Shown here: piece by piece, positions 1-5,645 of the stretch
Position numbering within the stretch: the stretch's first letter is position 1
How the letters are laid out: every line of letters starts with the position of its first letter
NCBI GenBank assembly: GCA_964356745.1
Contig: CAYHIW010000032.1
Coordinates: 1-10,328, forward strand
DNA: 10,328 nt
Direction: 5' to 3'
Source: CAYHIW01 sp964356745
GTDB taxonomy: Bacteria; Patescibacteriota; Microgenomatia; UBA1406; GWC2-37-13
Translations under genes and position numbers: made by a program
The notes under the pieces: generated by a model
Told to the model about the DNA's origin: nothing
Database searches by the model: none
What the model saw: only the letters and a program-made list of their open reading frames with translations

Positions 1-11
1 ATACTAAAACT
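1..11 (+). promoter_or_regulatory. Partial -10 element ahead of the pilin gene
   Basis: The window opens with ATACT followed by six bases (AAAACT) and then the pilin ATG. If the base just outside the window is T, the hexamer is TATACT at the same distance from the ATG as in front of the genes starting at 904 and 2113. Transcription would then start at or next to the A of the ATG, giving a leaderless mRNA. The -35 region lies outside the window, so this call rests on five bases and on the pattern seen elsewhere. Confidence 0.35.
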
Positions 12-581
12 ATGAGAAACTGGGTAAAGATTATCATTCTATTTGTAATAGTTTTTTCAATCATCACATCCCACACTCAAGCGCAGGGACTTGCCGAATG
101 CGATCTTTGCGGATACTGCAAATCAAAAAGCACAACAACACAATCTGTTCCAGATAATTGGCTTGAGTGTAAAGAGTGTTTATACCCTGAGGCTCGTGAA
201 ACTCCGTTTGGGGGAGACACGCTGAAATTAATCAAAAATAATCGGGGAGAGAACGAAGCTCCCACTCCGGTTCCTGGGAAGTCCTACACTTCTCTTGGAT
301 GTCTTGACTCTGGTGGTCTTGGGGGTTTTACTCAAGAGGGAGCTGCGGGAAACGTCATTCAAACACTATTAACAATAGTTTTTAGTTTGGCAAGCGGCGT
401 TGCGCTTCTTTACATCTTCCATGGAGCGTTTGTTATTTTGACTTCGGGTGGCAACTCAGAACGATTATTGTATGGAAAACGAGTGGTGTCTGCGGCAATA
501 ATAGGTCTTGTTTTTTCTTTGTTCTCTGTGTTTATTGTGAATTTTATTGGAGGCAAGGTTCTTCTTATTCCAGGGTTTTAA
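12..581 (+). CDS. VirB2/TrbC-like pilin with cysteine-rich ectodomain
   Basis: Predicted exported subunit of a type IV secretion or conjugation-like apparatus in the cell envelope. Residues 1-24 form a signal peptide (basic start, hydrophobic core, likely cleavage after TQA). Two hydrophobic segments follow at about 115-144 and 157-180, joined by a short polar loop SGGNSERLLYGKR. Paired C-terminal helices with such a loop are the layout of VirB2/TrbC-type pilins. The 90-residue ectodomain is unusual: it holds C30, C33, C36, C53, C56 and C97, including CDLCGYC and CKEC, which could bind metal or form disulphides. PrgI and VirB4-like genes of the same system lie 6 kb downstream, beyond the origin. 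The ATG has no Shine-Dalgarno sequence. The stop shares a TTAA with the convergent neighbour. The family is recognised from its topology and genome context; the cysteine function is unknown. Confidence 0.72.
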   Translation: MRNWVKIIILFVIVFSIITSHTQAQGLAECDLCGYCKSKSTTTQSVPDNWLECKECLYPEARETPFGGDTLKLIKNNRGENEAPTPVPGKSYTSLGCLDSGGLGGFTQEGAAGNVIQTLLTIVFSLASGVALLYIFHGAFVILTSGGNSERLLYGKRVVSAAIIGLVFSLFSVFIVNFIGGKVLLIPGF

Positions 582-904
582 GACTTCTTTCTTAAGTAGA
601 CTCCTGTTGCAAAGACCGAGATGAGTGTCGGGAAAAATACTATAGAAACTCCTGTTTTGGGTATTTGCTGAGGTTTTGGTTTGGTTTGGGTTTGAACCTT
701 GGTTGGAGTGGGGGAGGACTGCGTTGGGGTTTTGGTTGAAGTTGGAGGTTTGGTTTTGGTTATGGTTGGCTTTGAAGAATTAGTTGTTTGTAAAAAGGGC
801 AAAAGATTTTTGCCGGAACTGAATCCTCGAGTAGCGACAACTATGAACACTACAACCACAACGAGACCCAACACGAAAGAGAGTGTCTTATTAAAGGATT
901 CCAT
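578..904 (-). CDS. Small surface protein with LPXTG-like C-terminal sorting signal
   Basis: A 108-residue protein with three parts. Residues 9-24 are a Val/Ile-rich membrane segment or uncleaved signal. Residues about 40-80 are a low-complexity linker rich in Thr, Pro, Lys, Ser and Gln with no predicted fold. Residues 81-108 are IPKTG, a hydrophobic stretch, and a basic end RKKS. The last part has the layout of a sortase cell-wall sorting signal (LPXTG with I for L), although the linker is too short to carry an effector domain. It may be a spacer, an anchor or a decoy-like stub. It may also simply be a double-spanning membrane protein with a disordered loop. No sortase gene is in the window. 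A near-consensus promoter places transcription start on the ATG. The gene converges on the pilin gene and shares its TTAA stop region. Confidence 0.62.
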   Translation of the reverse strand: MESFNKTLSFVLGLVVVVVFIVVATRGFSSGKNLLPFLQTTNSSKPTITKTKPPTSTKTPTQSSPTPTKVQTQTKPKPQQIPKTGVSIVFFPTLISVFATGVYLRKKS

Positions 905-939
905 ATTTTAAGTATATCATTATAGGATATGTTTGACAA
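905..939 (-). promoter_or_regulatory. Promoter of the LPXTG-like gene, leaderless layout
   Basis: Read on the minus strand: TTGTCA (934-939), a 17-bp spacer, then TATACT (911-916), preceded by TGA, which makes an extended -10. Six bases then lead to the ATG at 904. Both hexamers are close to the sigma-70 type consensus and the spacing is ideal. The predicted transcription start is therefore the first base of the start codon. This is the best-supported leaderless promoter in the window. Confidence 0.65.
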
Positions 940-949
940 TATCAAAATC

Positions 950-974
950 CAAATTTCAAATTTCAAATTTGAAA
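950..974. repeat. CAAATTT tandem repeat ending in a 14-bp palindrome
   Basis: Three exact CAAATTT units run from 950 to 970. The third unit plus the next bases form a perfect palindrome, TTTCAAATTTGAAA, at 961-974. It lies in the divergent intergenic region between the LPXTG-like gene and the two-TM protein, directly upstream of the latter's -10 element. A dispersed intergenic repeat or a binding site are both possible. No second copy is visible in the window. Confidence 0.6.
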
Positions 975-976
975 CT

Positions 977-985
977 TGGTATGAT
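977..985 (+). promoter_or_regulatory. Extended -10 element of the two-TM protein gene
   Basis: TGG followed by TATGAT (980-985) fits an extended -10 element, and only five bases separate it from the ATG at 991. There is no good -35 hexamer at 16-18 bp, as is common for extended -10 promoters. The predicted transcript starts within a base or two of the start codon, and there is no Shine-Dalgarno sequence. Confidence 0.5.
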
Positions 986-990
986 TAGAT

Positions 991-1623
991 ATGCCCGAAG
1001 AAGCTCAAAAAGAAAACCCTCAAGTTATCTTCACGTGGGAGGCTCCTTTAAGACCGTATGTAAAAAGGAGCTCGGAGGTCATACGCTTCTACATCGCTCT
1101 TGCCATTCTCATAACGTTAATTGTCTTTTTTTTCGGTGATTACATTCTTCTCATTCCTATTTGGGGGCTTATGTTTATTTTTTACGTATTTACCGTCACT
1201 CCTCCACACGCAGTTACTCACAAAATTACGAAGTTTGGTGTTGAAACAAGTGGTCATACGTTTCGCTTTGAAGATTTAGCTTATTTTTATTTTTCTCACC
1301 GTTTTGGATTCGTCATTTTAACACTCGTGACACACGCACCATTTTATTACCACGCATACCTTGTTGTTCCAGATCAAGAAACCAAGCGGCGAATAACTAC
1401 CCTTCTCGCAGAACACGTTGTATACGAAGAGTCACCGAAGAAGACGTTCACCGATAGACTTATTGATTCTTTTACGAAACTTGTTCCTCACGAACAAACG
1501 CAAGAAGCTTCTTTCCAAAAACCTGAGCTTCAATCTCATGAACTCCAAACTTCCGACCCCACTCAATCACCCCTTCATCAGCCGACACCAGAAACCCATC
1601 AAGCTCCTTCGCAAGAACAATAA
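991..1623 (+). CDS. Two-TM membrane protein of unknown function, low-complexity tail
   Basis: I do not recognise a named family. Residues 1-30 are polar and probably cytoplasmic. Two adjacent hydrophobic segments at about 31-49 and 51-69 form a tight hairpin. Residues 72-150 look like a folded beta-rich domain with many aromatic residues, compatible with a small PH-like or YcxB-like membrane-anchored domain, but that is a guess. From about residue 161 to 210 the sequence becomes Gln/Pro/His/Thr/Ser-rich low complexity. That tail is exactly the part encoded opposite the 3' end of the convergent HARP gene (1472-1623), so it may be an extension that arose by read-through into the neighbour. The ATG at 991 is favoured because an extended -10 element sits five bases upstream. 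Being a gene is well supported by its clean reading frame and membrane topology; its function is open. Confidence 0.68.
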   Translation: MPEEAQKENPQVIFTWEAPLRPYVKRSSEVIRFYIALAILITLIVFFFGDYILLIPIWGLMFIFYVFTVTPPHAVTHKITKFGVETSGHTFRFEDLAYFYFSHRFGFVILTLVTHAPFYYHAYLVVPDQETKRRITTLLAEHVVYEESPKKTFTDRLIDSFTKLVPHEQTQEASFQKPELQSHELQTSDPTQSPLHQPTPETHQAPSQEQ

Positions 1624-2113
1624 CATCAAGATCGGCTAAACTATCAAGAAAGCCGGTTCGCGTAGCGTTTCTGTAGCGAGCTCTTAAATTTGCAGTGTGT
1701 TTTCCAACGGCTATTTCAAATTCTTTTTTATTATTTGGATCCGGGATTGTTTTGTTTTTTACTGCCCCAACAAGCTCTTCCTCCGCAATAGTCAAACCTC
1801 TATATGAACGTTGCCTTATGTCGTCAATAATATTGTAAAATGTTGATGCGGGAAATTGAATATTGGTGATTGTTGGAGATTTTATATTGACGTATTCAAG
1901 AAATGTTTTTGCTGTTGGAAGGGATTGAGAATCAAAAAAACCTAAAAACTCATCAACAATACGTGGTGGCATGTATATTTCTCCCTTTTTTTGGTTTTTC
2001 ATAATTCTTGCGGCTTTTGTTATATTTTCAAGCACTTCTTTGGTGTTTTTACCCATATTAAGACCTGGCTCCATATTAAAAAAGAGGTTAGTATCAAGGA
2101 TGTATTGCTCCAT
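1472..2113 (-). CDS. HARP: PIN-domain protein-only RNase P (Aquifex type)
   Basis: Likely removes 5' leaders from pre-tRNAs. The family, homologues of Aquifex RNase P, is also annotated as 'RNA ligase partner'. Numbering from the ATG at 2113, motifs run in family order: YILDTN with Asp7; a helical protrusion containing GLTIAEE and LRARYRNA; GFLDSLADLDV with Asp157 and Asp161; and ELDGFLVSADEG with Asp179. The spacings of 4 and 22 residues between these acidic residues equal those I recall for Aquifex Aq_880 (D138, D142, D160), and Asp7 falls on its D7. At 213 residues it is slightly longer than Aq_880, with an insertion in the protrusion. An in-frame ATG at 2128 would add five residues and has a weak AAGGG upstream. 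I prefer 2113 because TATACT lies exactly six bases before it and the N-terminus then matches Aquifex. A VapC-type toxin is less likely: no antitoxin is adjacent and the HARP-specific motifs are present. Confidence 0.85.
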   Translation of the reverse strand: MEQYILDTNLFFNMEPGLNMGKNTKEVLENITKAARIMKNQKKGEIYMPPRIVDEFLGFFDSQSLPTAKTFLEYVNIKSPTITNIQFPASTFYNIIDDIRQRSYRGLTIAEEELVGAVKNKTIPDPNNKKEFEIAVGKHTANLRARYRNATRTGFLDSLADLDVIVLAKELDGFLVSADEGVIEWGRKFGVHEIEAQVFGKKLLAFVREEQVS

Positions 2114-2119
2114 AGTCGT

Positions 2120-2125
2120 AGTATA
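2120..2125 (-). promoter_or_regulatory. -10 element of the HARP gene, leaderless layout
   Basis: On the minus strand TATACT is followed by six bases (ACGACT) and the ATG at 2113, with TG directly before the hexamer. The -35 region is weak. The layout is the same as in front of the LPXTG-like gene, and it supports 2113 over 2128 as the start codon, because the upstream ATG overlaps the promoter itself. Confidence 0.5.
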
Positions 2126-2138
2126 CATTAATTAGCCC

Positions 2139-2167
2139 TTGAATATTATTGTGTAAATGTTTATTAT
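2139..2167 (+). promoter_or_regulatory. dnaA promoter
   Basis: TTGAAT (2139-2144), a 17-bp spacer and TATTAT (2162-2167) make a plausible vegetative promoter. Transcription would start near 2174, giving a leader of about 20 nt. That start lies inside the inverted DnaA-box pair, so DnaA bound there should block transcription of its own gene, as in known dnaA autoregulation. There is no Shine-Dalgarno sequence before the dnaA ATG. Confidence 0.5.
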
Positions 2168-2168
2168 T

Positions 2169-2187
2169 TGTGGATAATTTATCCACA
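2169..2187. promoter_or_regulatory. Inverted pair of consensus DnaA boxes
   Basis: TGTGGATAA (2169-2177) and TTATCCACA (2179-2187) are both perfect matches to the DnaA box TTATNCACA. They are arranged as an exact palindrome around a single T at 2178. The site ends 7 bp before the dnaA ATG and overlaps the predicted transcription start, which suits dnaA autorepression or recruitment of DnaA to the origin region. Confidence 0.85.
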
Positions 2188-2194
2188 ATAACAT

Positions 2195-3520
2195 ATGTTG
2201 GCTTCATTTTGGGAACAGTTTTTACAATATATTTCGGCGGAAAAGGAAAGTAATCCTATTTTTTACTCTCTTTTGAAACAATTAAAACCTGTTGAGATAG
2301 GAGAAAAAAAGGTGGTTTTGAGCTGTTCAAATCAAGGGGTGGCACTTTTTCTTCAAAAAAAACTCGCTCTGTTGGAAAAACACCTCTCTCTCTTCCTAAA
2401 CAAAAAAACAACTATTGAGGTTGTACTTGAGGAGAAAAAAAAGCAAGTCAAGGCTCCTTTGTTGAATTTTGAACCTTCAATTGAGGATGTTTTTAAAAAG
2501 GCGGGTCTTAATGATTCTTATACTTTTGATAGCTTTGCGGTTTCGTCAAGCAATCAGGTTGCCTACGCGGCGGCAAACGCTGTCTCAGACCATCTCGGTA
2601 AGGCATACAATCCTCTTTTGCTTTATGGTGGGGTTGGTGTTGGAAAAACCCATATCGCACAGGCTGTTGCGCGCCACTCCCTTGAGAAAAACCAAAATAA
2701 AAAAGTCTTCTTTTGTCCTGGGGACTTGTTTACTAATGAGCTTATTGAGTCTATTCGGGAAAAAACAACGATGAAGTTTCGGAAAAAATACCGCAATTTA
2801 GACTTGTTAATTGTTGACGATGTACAGTTTATTGCCGGGAAAGTGACGGTCCAAGAAGAGTTTTTCCATACTTTTAATAATATTATTTCTGCTGGGAAGC
2901 AGGTTATTTTAACCTCAGATAGACACCCTCGTGAAATTAAAAATCTCGAAGAGAGGCTCCGATCACGTTTTTCTGGAGGGCTCACTGTTGACATAGGGCA
3001 ACCTGACTTTGAACTCCGCACAGCGATCTTACTCATCAAGGCAAAAGAAAAAAACATTCAAATAGATCTTGAGAGTGCCAAGTTGATAGCAGAGCAGGTT
3101 CAAGAGTCTCGATCTCTTGAGGGAGTTCTTCTTTCGATATACGCTAAAACGTTAACGGGTGGTGGTGTGGTAAATTTAGAAGCTGTTGAGGCTTTTTTTT
3201 CATCCCGCTCTCTTACTGATAAGAAGAATATTAGCCCAAACGATGTTATTAAAACTGTTTGTATGTATTATGATATTAAACAAACCCATATTAAGAGTAG
3301 TCAGCGTTCTGAGCGTTTCTCGCTCCCTCGTCAGATAGTAATGTTTTTTTTAAGAAATAGCCTTGGTTTAACGTTTGAAGAGATTGCCCGTTTATTAAAA
3401 AAGAAGGATCATACGACTATTATTCATGGCGTTGAGAAAATCAAGAAAATGATCACTAAAGACGTTGTTTTTAAGCAAGAGGTTGACAGATTAAGCCAAT
3501 CGATACACATTTCAACATAG
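2195..3520 (+). CDS. dnaA: Chromosomal replication initiator DnaA
   Basis: ATP-dependent origin-binding and DNA-unwinding protein that starts chromosome replication. All domains are visible in 441 residues, close to the usual length. Domain I is at about 1-78 and a short linker at about 79-105. AAA+ domain III spans about 106-340, with Walker A GGVGVGKT (145-152), Walker B LLIVDDVQF (204-212), sensor 1 ILTSDRHP (238-245) and the arginine-finger region RLRSRF (254-259). DNA-binding domain IV covers about 345-441, with the box-recognition signature KKKDHTTIIHGVEKI (402-416; the usual RDHTT reads KDHTT). The start ATG follows an inverted DnaA-box pair and has no Shine-Dalgarno sequence. It is the only gene here ending in TAG. 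It is divergent from HARP and followed by a 114-bp gap with origin features and then dnaN. Confidence 0.97.
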   Translation: MLASFWEQFLQYISAEKESNPIFYSLLKQLKPVEIGEKKVVLSCSNQGVALFLQKKLALLEKHLSLFLNKKTTIEVVLEEKKKQVKAPLLNFEPSIEDVFKKAGLNDSYTFDSFAVSSSNQVAYAAANAVSDHLGKAYNPLLLYGGVGVGKTHIAQAVARHSLEKNQNKKVFFCPGDLFTNELIESIREKTTMKFRKKYRNLDLLIVDDVQFIAGKVTVQEEFFHTFNNIISAGKQVILTSDRHPREIKNLEERLRSRFSGGLTVDIGQPDFELRTAILLIKAKEKNIQIDLESAKLIAEQVQESRSLEGVLLSIYAKTLTGGGVVNLEAVEAFFSSRSLTDKKNISPNDVIKTVCMYYDIKQTHIKSSQRSERFSLPRQIVMFFLRNSLGLTFEEIARLLKKKDHTTIIHGVEKIKKMITKDVVFKQEVDRLSQSIHIST

Positions 3521-3564
3521 TTTCCACAGAGTATAAACCTGGTAAAAAACGTGTGCGTCTTGTG

Positions 3565-3593
3565 TTGAAAATACAAATCAATTTATATACACT
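3565..3593 (+). promoter_or_regulatory. dnaN promoter overlapping DnaA boxes
   Basis: TTGAAA (3565-3570), a 17-bp spacer and TACACT (3588-3593) give a start near 3600 and a leader of about 35 nt. The -10 overlaps both near-consensus DnaA boxes, so occupancy of the origin and dnaN transcription should compete. An alternative -10, TATAAA (3620-3625), would give an almost leaderless mRNA. No Shine-Dalgarno sequence precedes the dnaN ATG in either case. Confidence 0.45.
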
Positions 3594-3605
3594 TATCCAC
3601 GCGCT

Positions 3606-3617
3606 CTAATACTACTA
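3606..3617 (+). promoter_or_regulatory. DnaA-trio repeats at the unwinding site
   Basis: CTA-ATA-CTA-CTA on the plus strand corresponds to 3'-GAT-TAT-GAT-GAT-5' on the complementary strand, the strand on which DnaA assembles in Bacillus subtilis. It begins four bases after the GC bases next to TTATCCACG. Three of four triplets are the preferred form. Further AAT/ATA triplets continue into the AT tract. Polarity and spacing fit the published element as I remember it. Confidence 0.6.
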
Positions 3618-3634
3618 AATATAAATATATATCT

Positions 3635-4732
3635 ATGAAGATAACATTAGACAAAGATTTGTTTTTGGAAAGATTAACAAACGCATCGAAGTTTACCTCT
3701 CAGAAACTTTCTTCTGAAGGGTTTCTTCAAGGAGTTCTCGTGGAGATCTCGGGAGAGATAATGGGGCTTTACTCAACAAACCTGAATTCATACTACCACA
3801 CAACTCTAAAAGTAAAAACAAGCGGAGAAGGGCGGCTCGTTATTGACCCAAGAAAAACAATCGAATTTCTTTCTCTTCTACCAGTAGGCGACATAGAGCT
3901 CCAAGCGGAAGAAACAAAACTAGTTATAAAACAAGGGAGTAAAAGTGGTACTTTTTCACTTCAAAAAGAGGGAGACTTCCCTAAACCTCCAACACTAAAA
4001 GAAAAAGAAGTGGGAATCCCCACAACTCTTTTATTAGACACTATCGGAAAAATTTTCTTCGCTGCGTCAAATGACGAAGCAAGGCCTGTTTTAACAGGAA
4101 TCAATTTTATCGCTCAAGACGGGCAGATGGTTGTTGTTTCTACCGACGGTTTTCGGTTATCTTTGTTAAAACTTTCAAAATCAGTAAAAATCCCCCAAAT
4201 GCTTATACCAAGAGACTTTCTTGAAGAAATATCAAGACACATAAAAAACGAAAAAGAAGTAAAAATGGTGTTCTCAGAAAACGAAAAAATAGTTCGTATA
4301 ACAACCTCTAAAGAGGAGTTTTACACAAGGTTAATCGAAGGAGAATTTCCACCGTTTGAAAAAGTAATTCCAACAGAGCACAAAACAAGAATAATACTAG
4401 ATAGGGCAGAACTTTTGAGAAACGCTCGGTTAATGGCTGTTTTCGCACGTGAGTTTTCAAATATACTCATATTCGAAGTAAAAAAAGACACTCTTATTAT
4501 CAAGCCTAAAACCGACGAAGGAGTTGATAATAAAACCGAACAAGAAGGAGAAGTTAAGGGAGAAGAGCAAAGCGTTGCATTTAACTCAAAATTTCTCTTA
4601 GACGTATTAAATAATAGTTCAAAGAAGAAAATCATTATTGAAATTTTAAGACCGGACGCACCCGTTGTTTTTAAAGAAGAAGGAGTCGAAGATTTTATTC
4701 ACATCATCATGCCAGTTCGCATTCAAACTTAA
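3635..4732 (+). CDS. dnaN: DNA polymerase III beta subunit (sliding clamp)
   Basis: Forms the dimeric ring that tethers replicative polymerase to DNA. The length of 365 residues is typical, with three clamp domains of about 120 residues each. Family motifs visible are ARPVLTGI (149-156), STDGFRL (169-175), EGEFPPFEKVIP (235-246), FNSKFLLDVL (316-325) and the C-terminal IIMPVRI. A very acidic, lysine-containing stretch at about 293-312 lies in the third domain but is not clearly longer than in other clamps. The ATG immediately follows the AT-rich origin tract, so the unwinding region touches the coding sequence. The 3' end converges on the recombinase gene, sharing TTAA at 4729-4732. Identification is secure. 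Confidence 0.97.
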   Translation: MKITLDKDLFLERLTNASKFTSQKLSSEGFLQGVLVEISGEIMGLYSTNLNSYYHTTLKVKTSGEGRLVIDPRKTIEFLSLLPVGDIELQAEETKLVIKQGSKSGTFSLQKEGDFPKPPTLKEKEVGIPTTLLLDTIGKIFFAASNDEARPVLTGINFIAQDGQMVVVSTDGFRLSLLKLSKSVKIPQMLIPRDFLEEISRHIKNEKEVKMVFSENEKIVRITTSKEEFYTRLIEGEFPPFEKVIPTEHKTRIILDRAELLRNARLMAVFAREFSNILIFEVKKDTLIIKPKTDEGVDNKTEQEGEVKGEEQSVAFNSKFLLDVLNNSSKKKIIIEILRPDAPVVFKEEGVEDFIHIIMPVRIQT

Positions 4733-5592
4733 AGTTCGTTGAGTTTTTCCTTCGTGTCATTTGAATTACCGACAATCTGCAAAAAACGCTCGGTTGAAGA
4801 AAGGCGTTTGTGACCAACCACCTTGGCAATATAATTTATAGAAAAACCACTCATAAGTTGATGAGCTATAAATGTATTTCTAAAGTCATTTACCGTTGCG
4901 TTTTCAATACTTACTTCTTTAAAGCAACGAGTAATAATTTGTCTAATATTTCTAATTAAAAGAGGTTTACCGGTTCGGGTAATAAATAAATAATCATCAA
5001 CATTTCCATTCGACCGACTCTTAACATAATCATCAATAGCTTTTTTAACAGCCTTATTTAGTGGCACTTCTCTCTCGCTGGTTTTGCTATAAGGACGAAC
5101 GTATAGAGAGTCTTTTTTAACGTCTGATATTTTTAAATTGGTTAATTCTCCAATACGAATACCGGTTTGCAAAAGAATTTCAACAATAGCATATGTTCGA
5201 AGATCGTCTTTTGCAACGTCTCTAATCGCGCGATACTCCAACTTACTAAAAATACGAGGAAGCGACTGGGTGTATTTAGGATGGGCAACGTCAAGAGCGG
5301 GGTTTTGCTCAATTACACCGTTTTGTTTCAAAAATCTAAAAAAAGTACGTATAGAATTAAGTTTTCGTGAAGCAGATTTTTTAGTGAAGCTATCGGTGAG
5401 AAGTTTATTAATAAACCCATCAATTTCCTGTTTTTTAACATCTCGAATATCGTTAATATCTCTTGAAGATAAAAACCCAAAAAACTGCTCGAGATCTTTT
5501 TTATAAGCGATTATAGTAAATTTCGATTTGTTTTGTTCCTTCAAGCTTTCTATAAACTTCTCGAGAAGGGTGGGGAAGAAATAACTTTCCAT
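4729..5592 (-). CDS. XerC/D-like tyrosine recombinase lacking catalytic Tyr
   Basis: The protein has the size (287 residues) and two-domain build of XerC/XerD, which resolve chromosome dimers at dif. An N-terminal SAM-like DNA-binding domain spans about 7-90 and a catalytic domain about 110-275. Arg146 (TGIRIGEL), Lys170 (YSKTSERE), Arg238 (NDFRNTF) and His261 (VVGHKRL) are kept. However, the box-II His of HxxR is Asn235 (codon 4888-4890), and the nucleophile that should follow GHxxxxxTxxxY is Phe270 (TTT, codon 4783-4785). No Tyr occurs after residue 254, so no shifted nucleophile is seen. It should bind DNA but not form the phosphotyrosine link. It could be an architectural partner of a second Xer protein or a repurposed origin-region protein. 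A sequencing error in both codons is unlikely. It has its own promoter, divergent from the S1 gene. Confidence 0.85.
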   Translation of the reverse strand: MESYFFPTLLEKFIESLKEQNKSKFTIIAYKKDLEQFFGFLSSRDINDIRDVKKQEIDGFINKLLTDSFTKKSASRKLNSIRTFFRFLKQNGVIEQNPALDVAHPKYTQSLPRIFSKLEYRAIRDVAKDDLRTYAIVEILLQTGIRIGELTNLKISDVKKDSLYVRPYSKTSEREVPLNKAVKKAIDDYVKSRSNGNVDDYLFITRTGKPLLIRNIRQIITRCFKEVSIENATVNDFRNTFIAHQLMSGFSINYIAKVVGHKRLSSTERFLQIVGNSNDTKEKLNEL

Positions 5593-5602
5593 ATTGTCCT
5601 AT

Positions 5603-5631
5603 AATATATCACAAACATACTAATATTTCAA
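5603..5631 (-). promoter_or_regulatory. Promoter of the recombinase gene
   Basis: On the minus strand, TTGAAA (5626-5631), a 17-bp spacer ending in TGA, and TATATT (5603-5608). The extended -10 and ideal spacing make this a strong candidate. The predicted start is about 4 nt before the ATG at 5592. An AGGA lies close to the ATG, within or at the edge of that very short leader. Confidence 0.6.
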
Positions 5632-5645
5632 CGGGGCTTTTTTAA

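Larger units (their letters stand above)
3521..3634. other. oriC: Probable oriC core in the dnaA-dnaN gap
   Basis: This gap holds, left to right: a half-matching box around TTTCCACA just after the dnaA stop; TTATATACA (3583-3591, one mismatch to TTATNCACA); TTATCCACG (3593-3601, one mismatch); a short GC-rich stretch (GCGCTC) that begins at the last base of the second box (3601); CTA-ATA-CTA-CTA at 3606-3617; and an AT-only tract to 3632 running to the dnaN ATG. The order box, GC-rich stretch, trio repeats, AT-rich tract is the basal unwinding element described for Bacillus subtilis oriC. Location between dnaA and dnaN agrees. Origin activity itself is inferred. Confidence 0.72.

Noticed and set aside
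699..911. Plus-strand open frame rich in Val and Gly opposite the LPXTG-like gene
   Set aside because: It is the antisense of the Thr/Pro/Lys linker, has low complexity, and no promoter or ribosome site was seen. The minus-strand gene has a clear promoter and domain layout.
933..1139. Plus-strand open frame overlapping the start of the two-TM protein
   Set aside because: Its first residues are a translation of the CAAATTT repeat, and the rest is an out-of-frame shadow of the membrane protein.
1472..2128. VapC-type toxin of a toxin-antitoxin pair
   Set aside because: No antitoxin gene lies next to it, the protein is longer than VapC, and the HARP-specific motifs and spacings are present.
3521..3560. 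Intrinsic terminator after dnaA
   Set aside because: No stable stem followed by a T run was found. The region is better explained by DnaA boxes and the dnaN promoter.
5138..5506. Plus-strand 122-residue open frame inside the recombinase gene
   Set aside because: It lies opposite well-conserved recombinase motifs and resembles no family. No start signal was seen.
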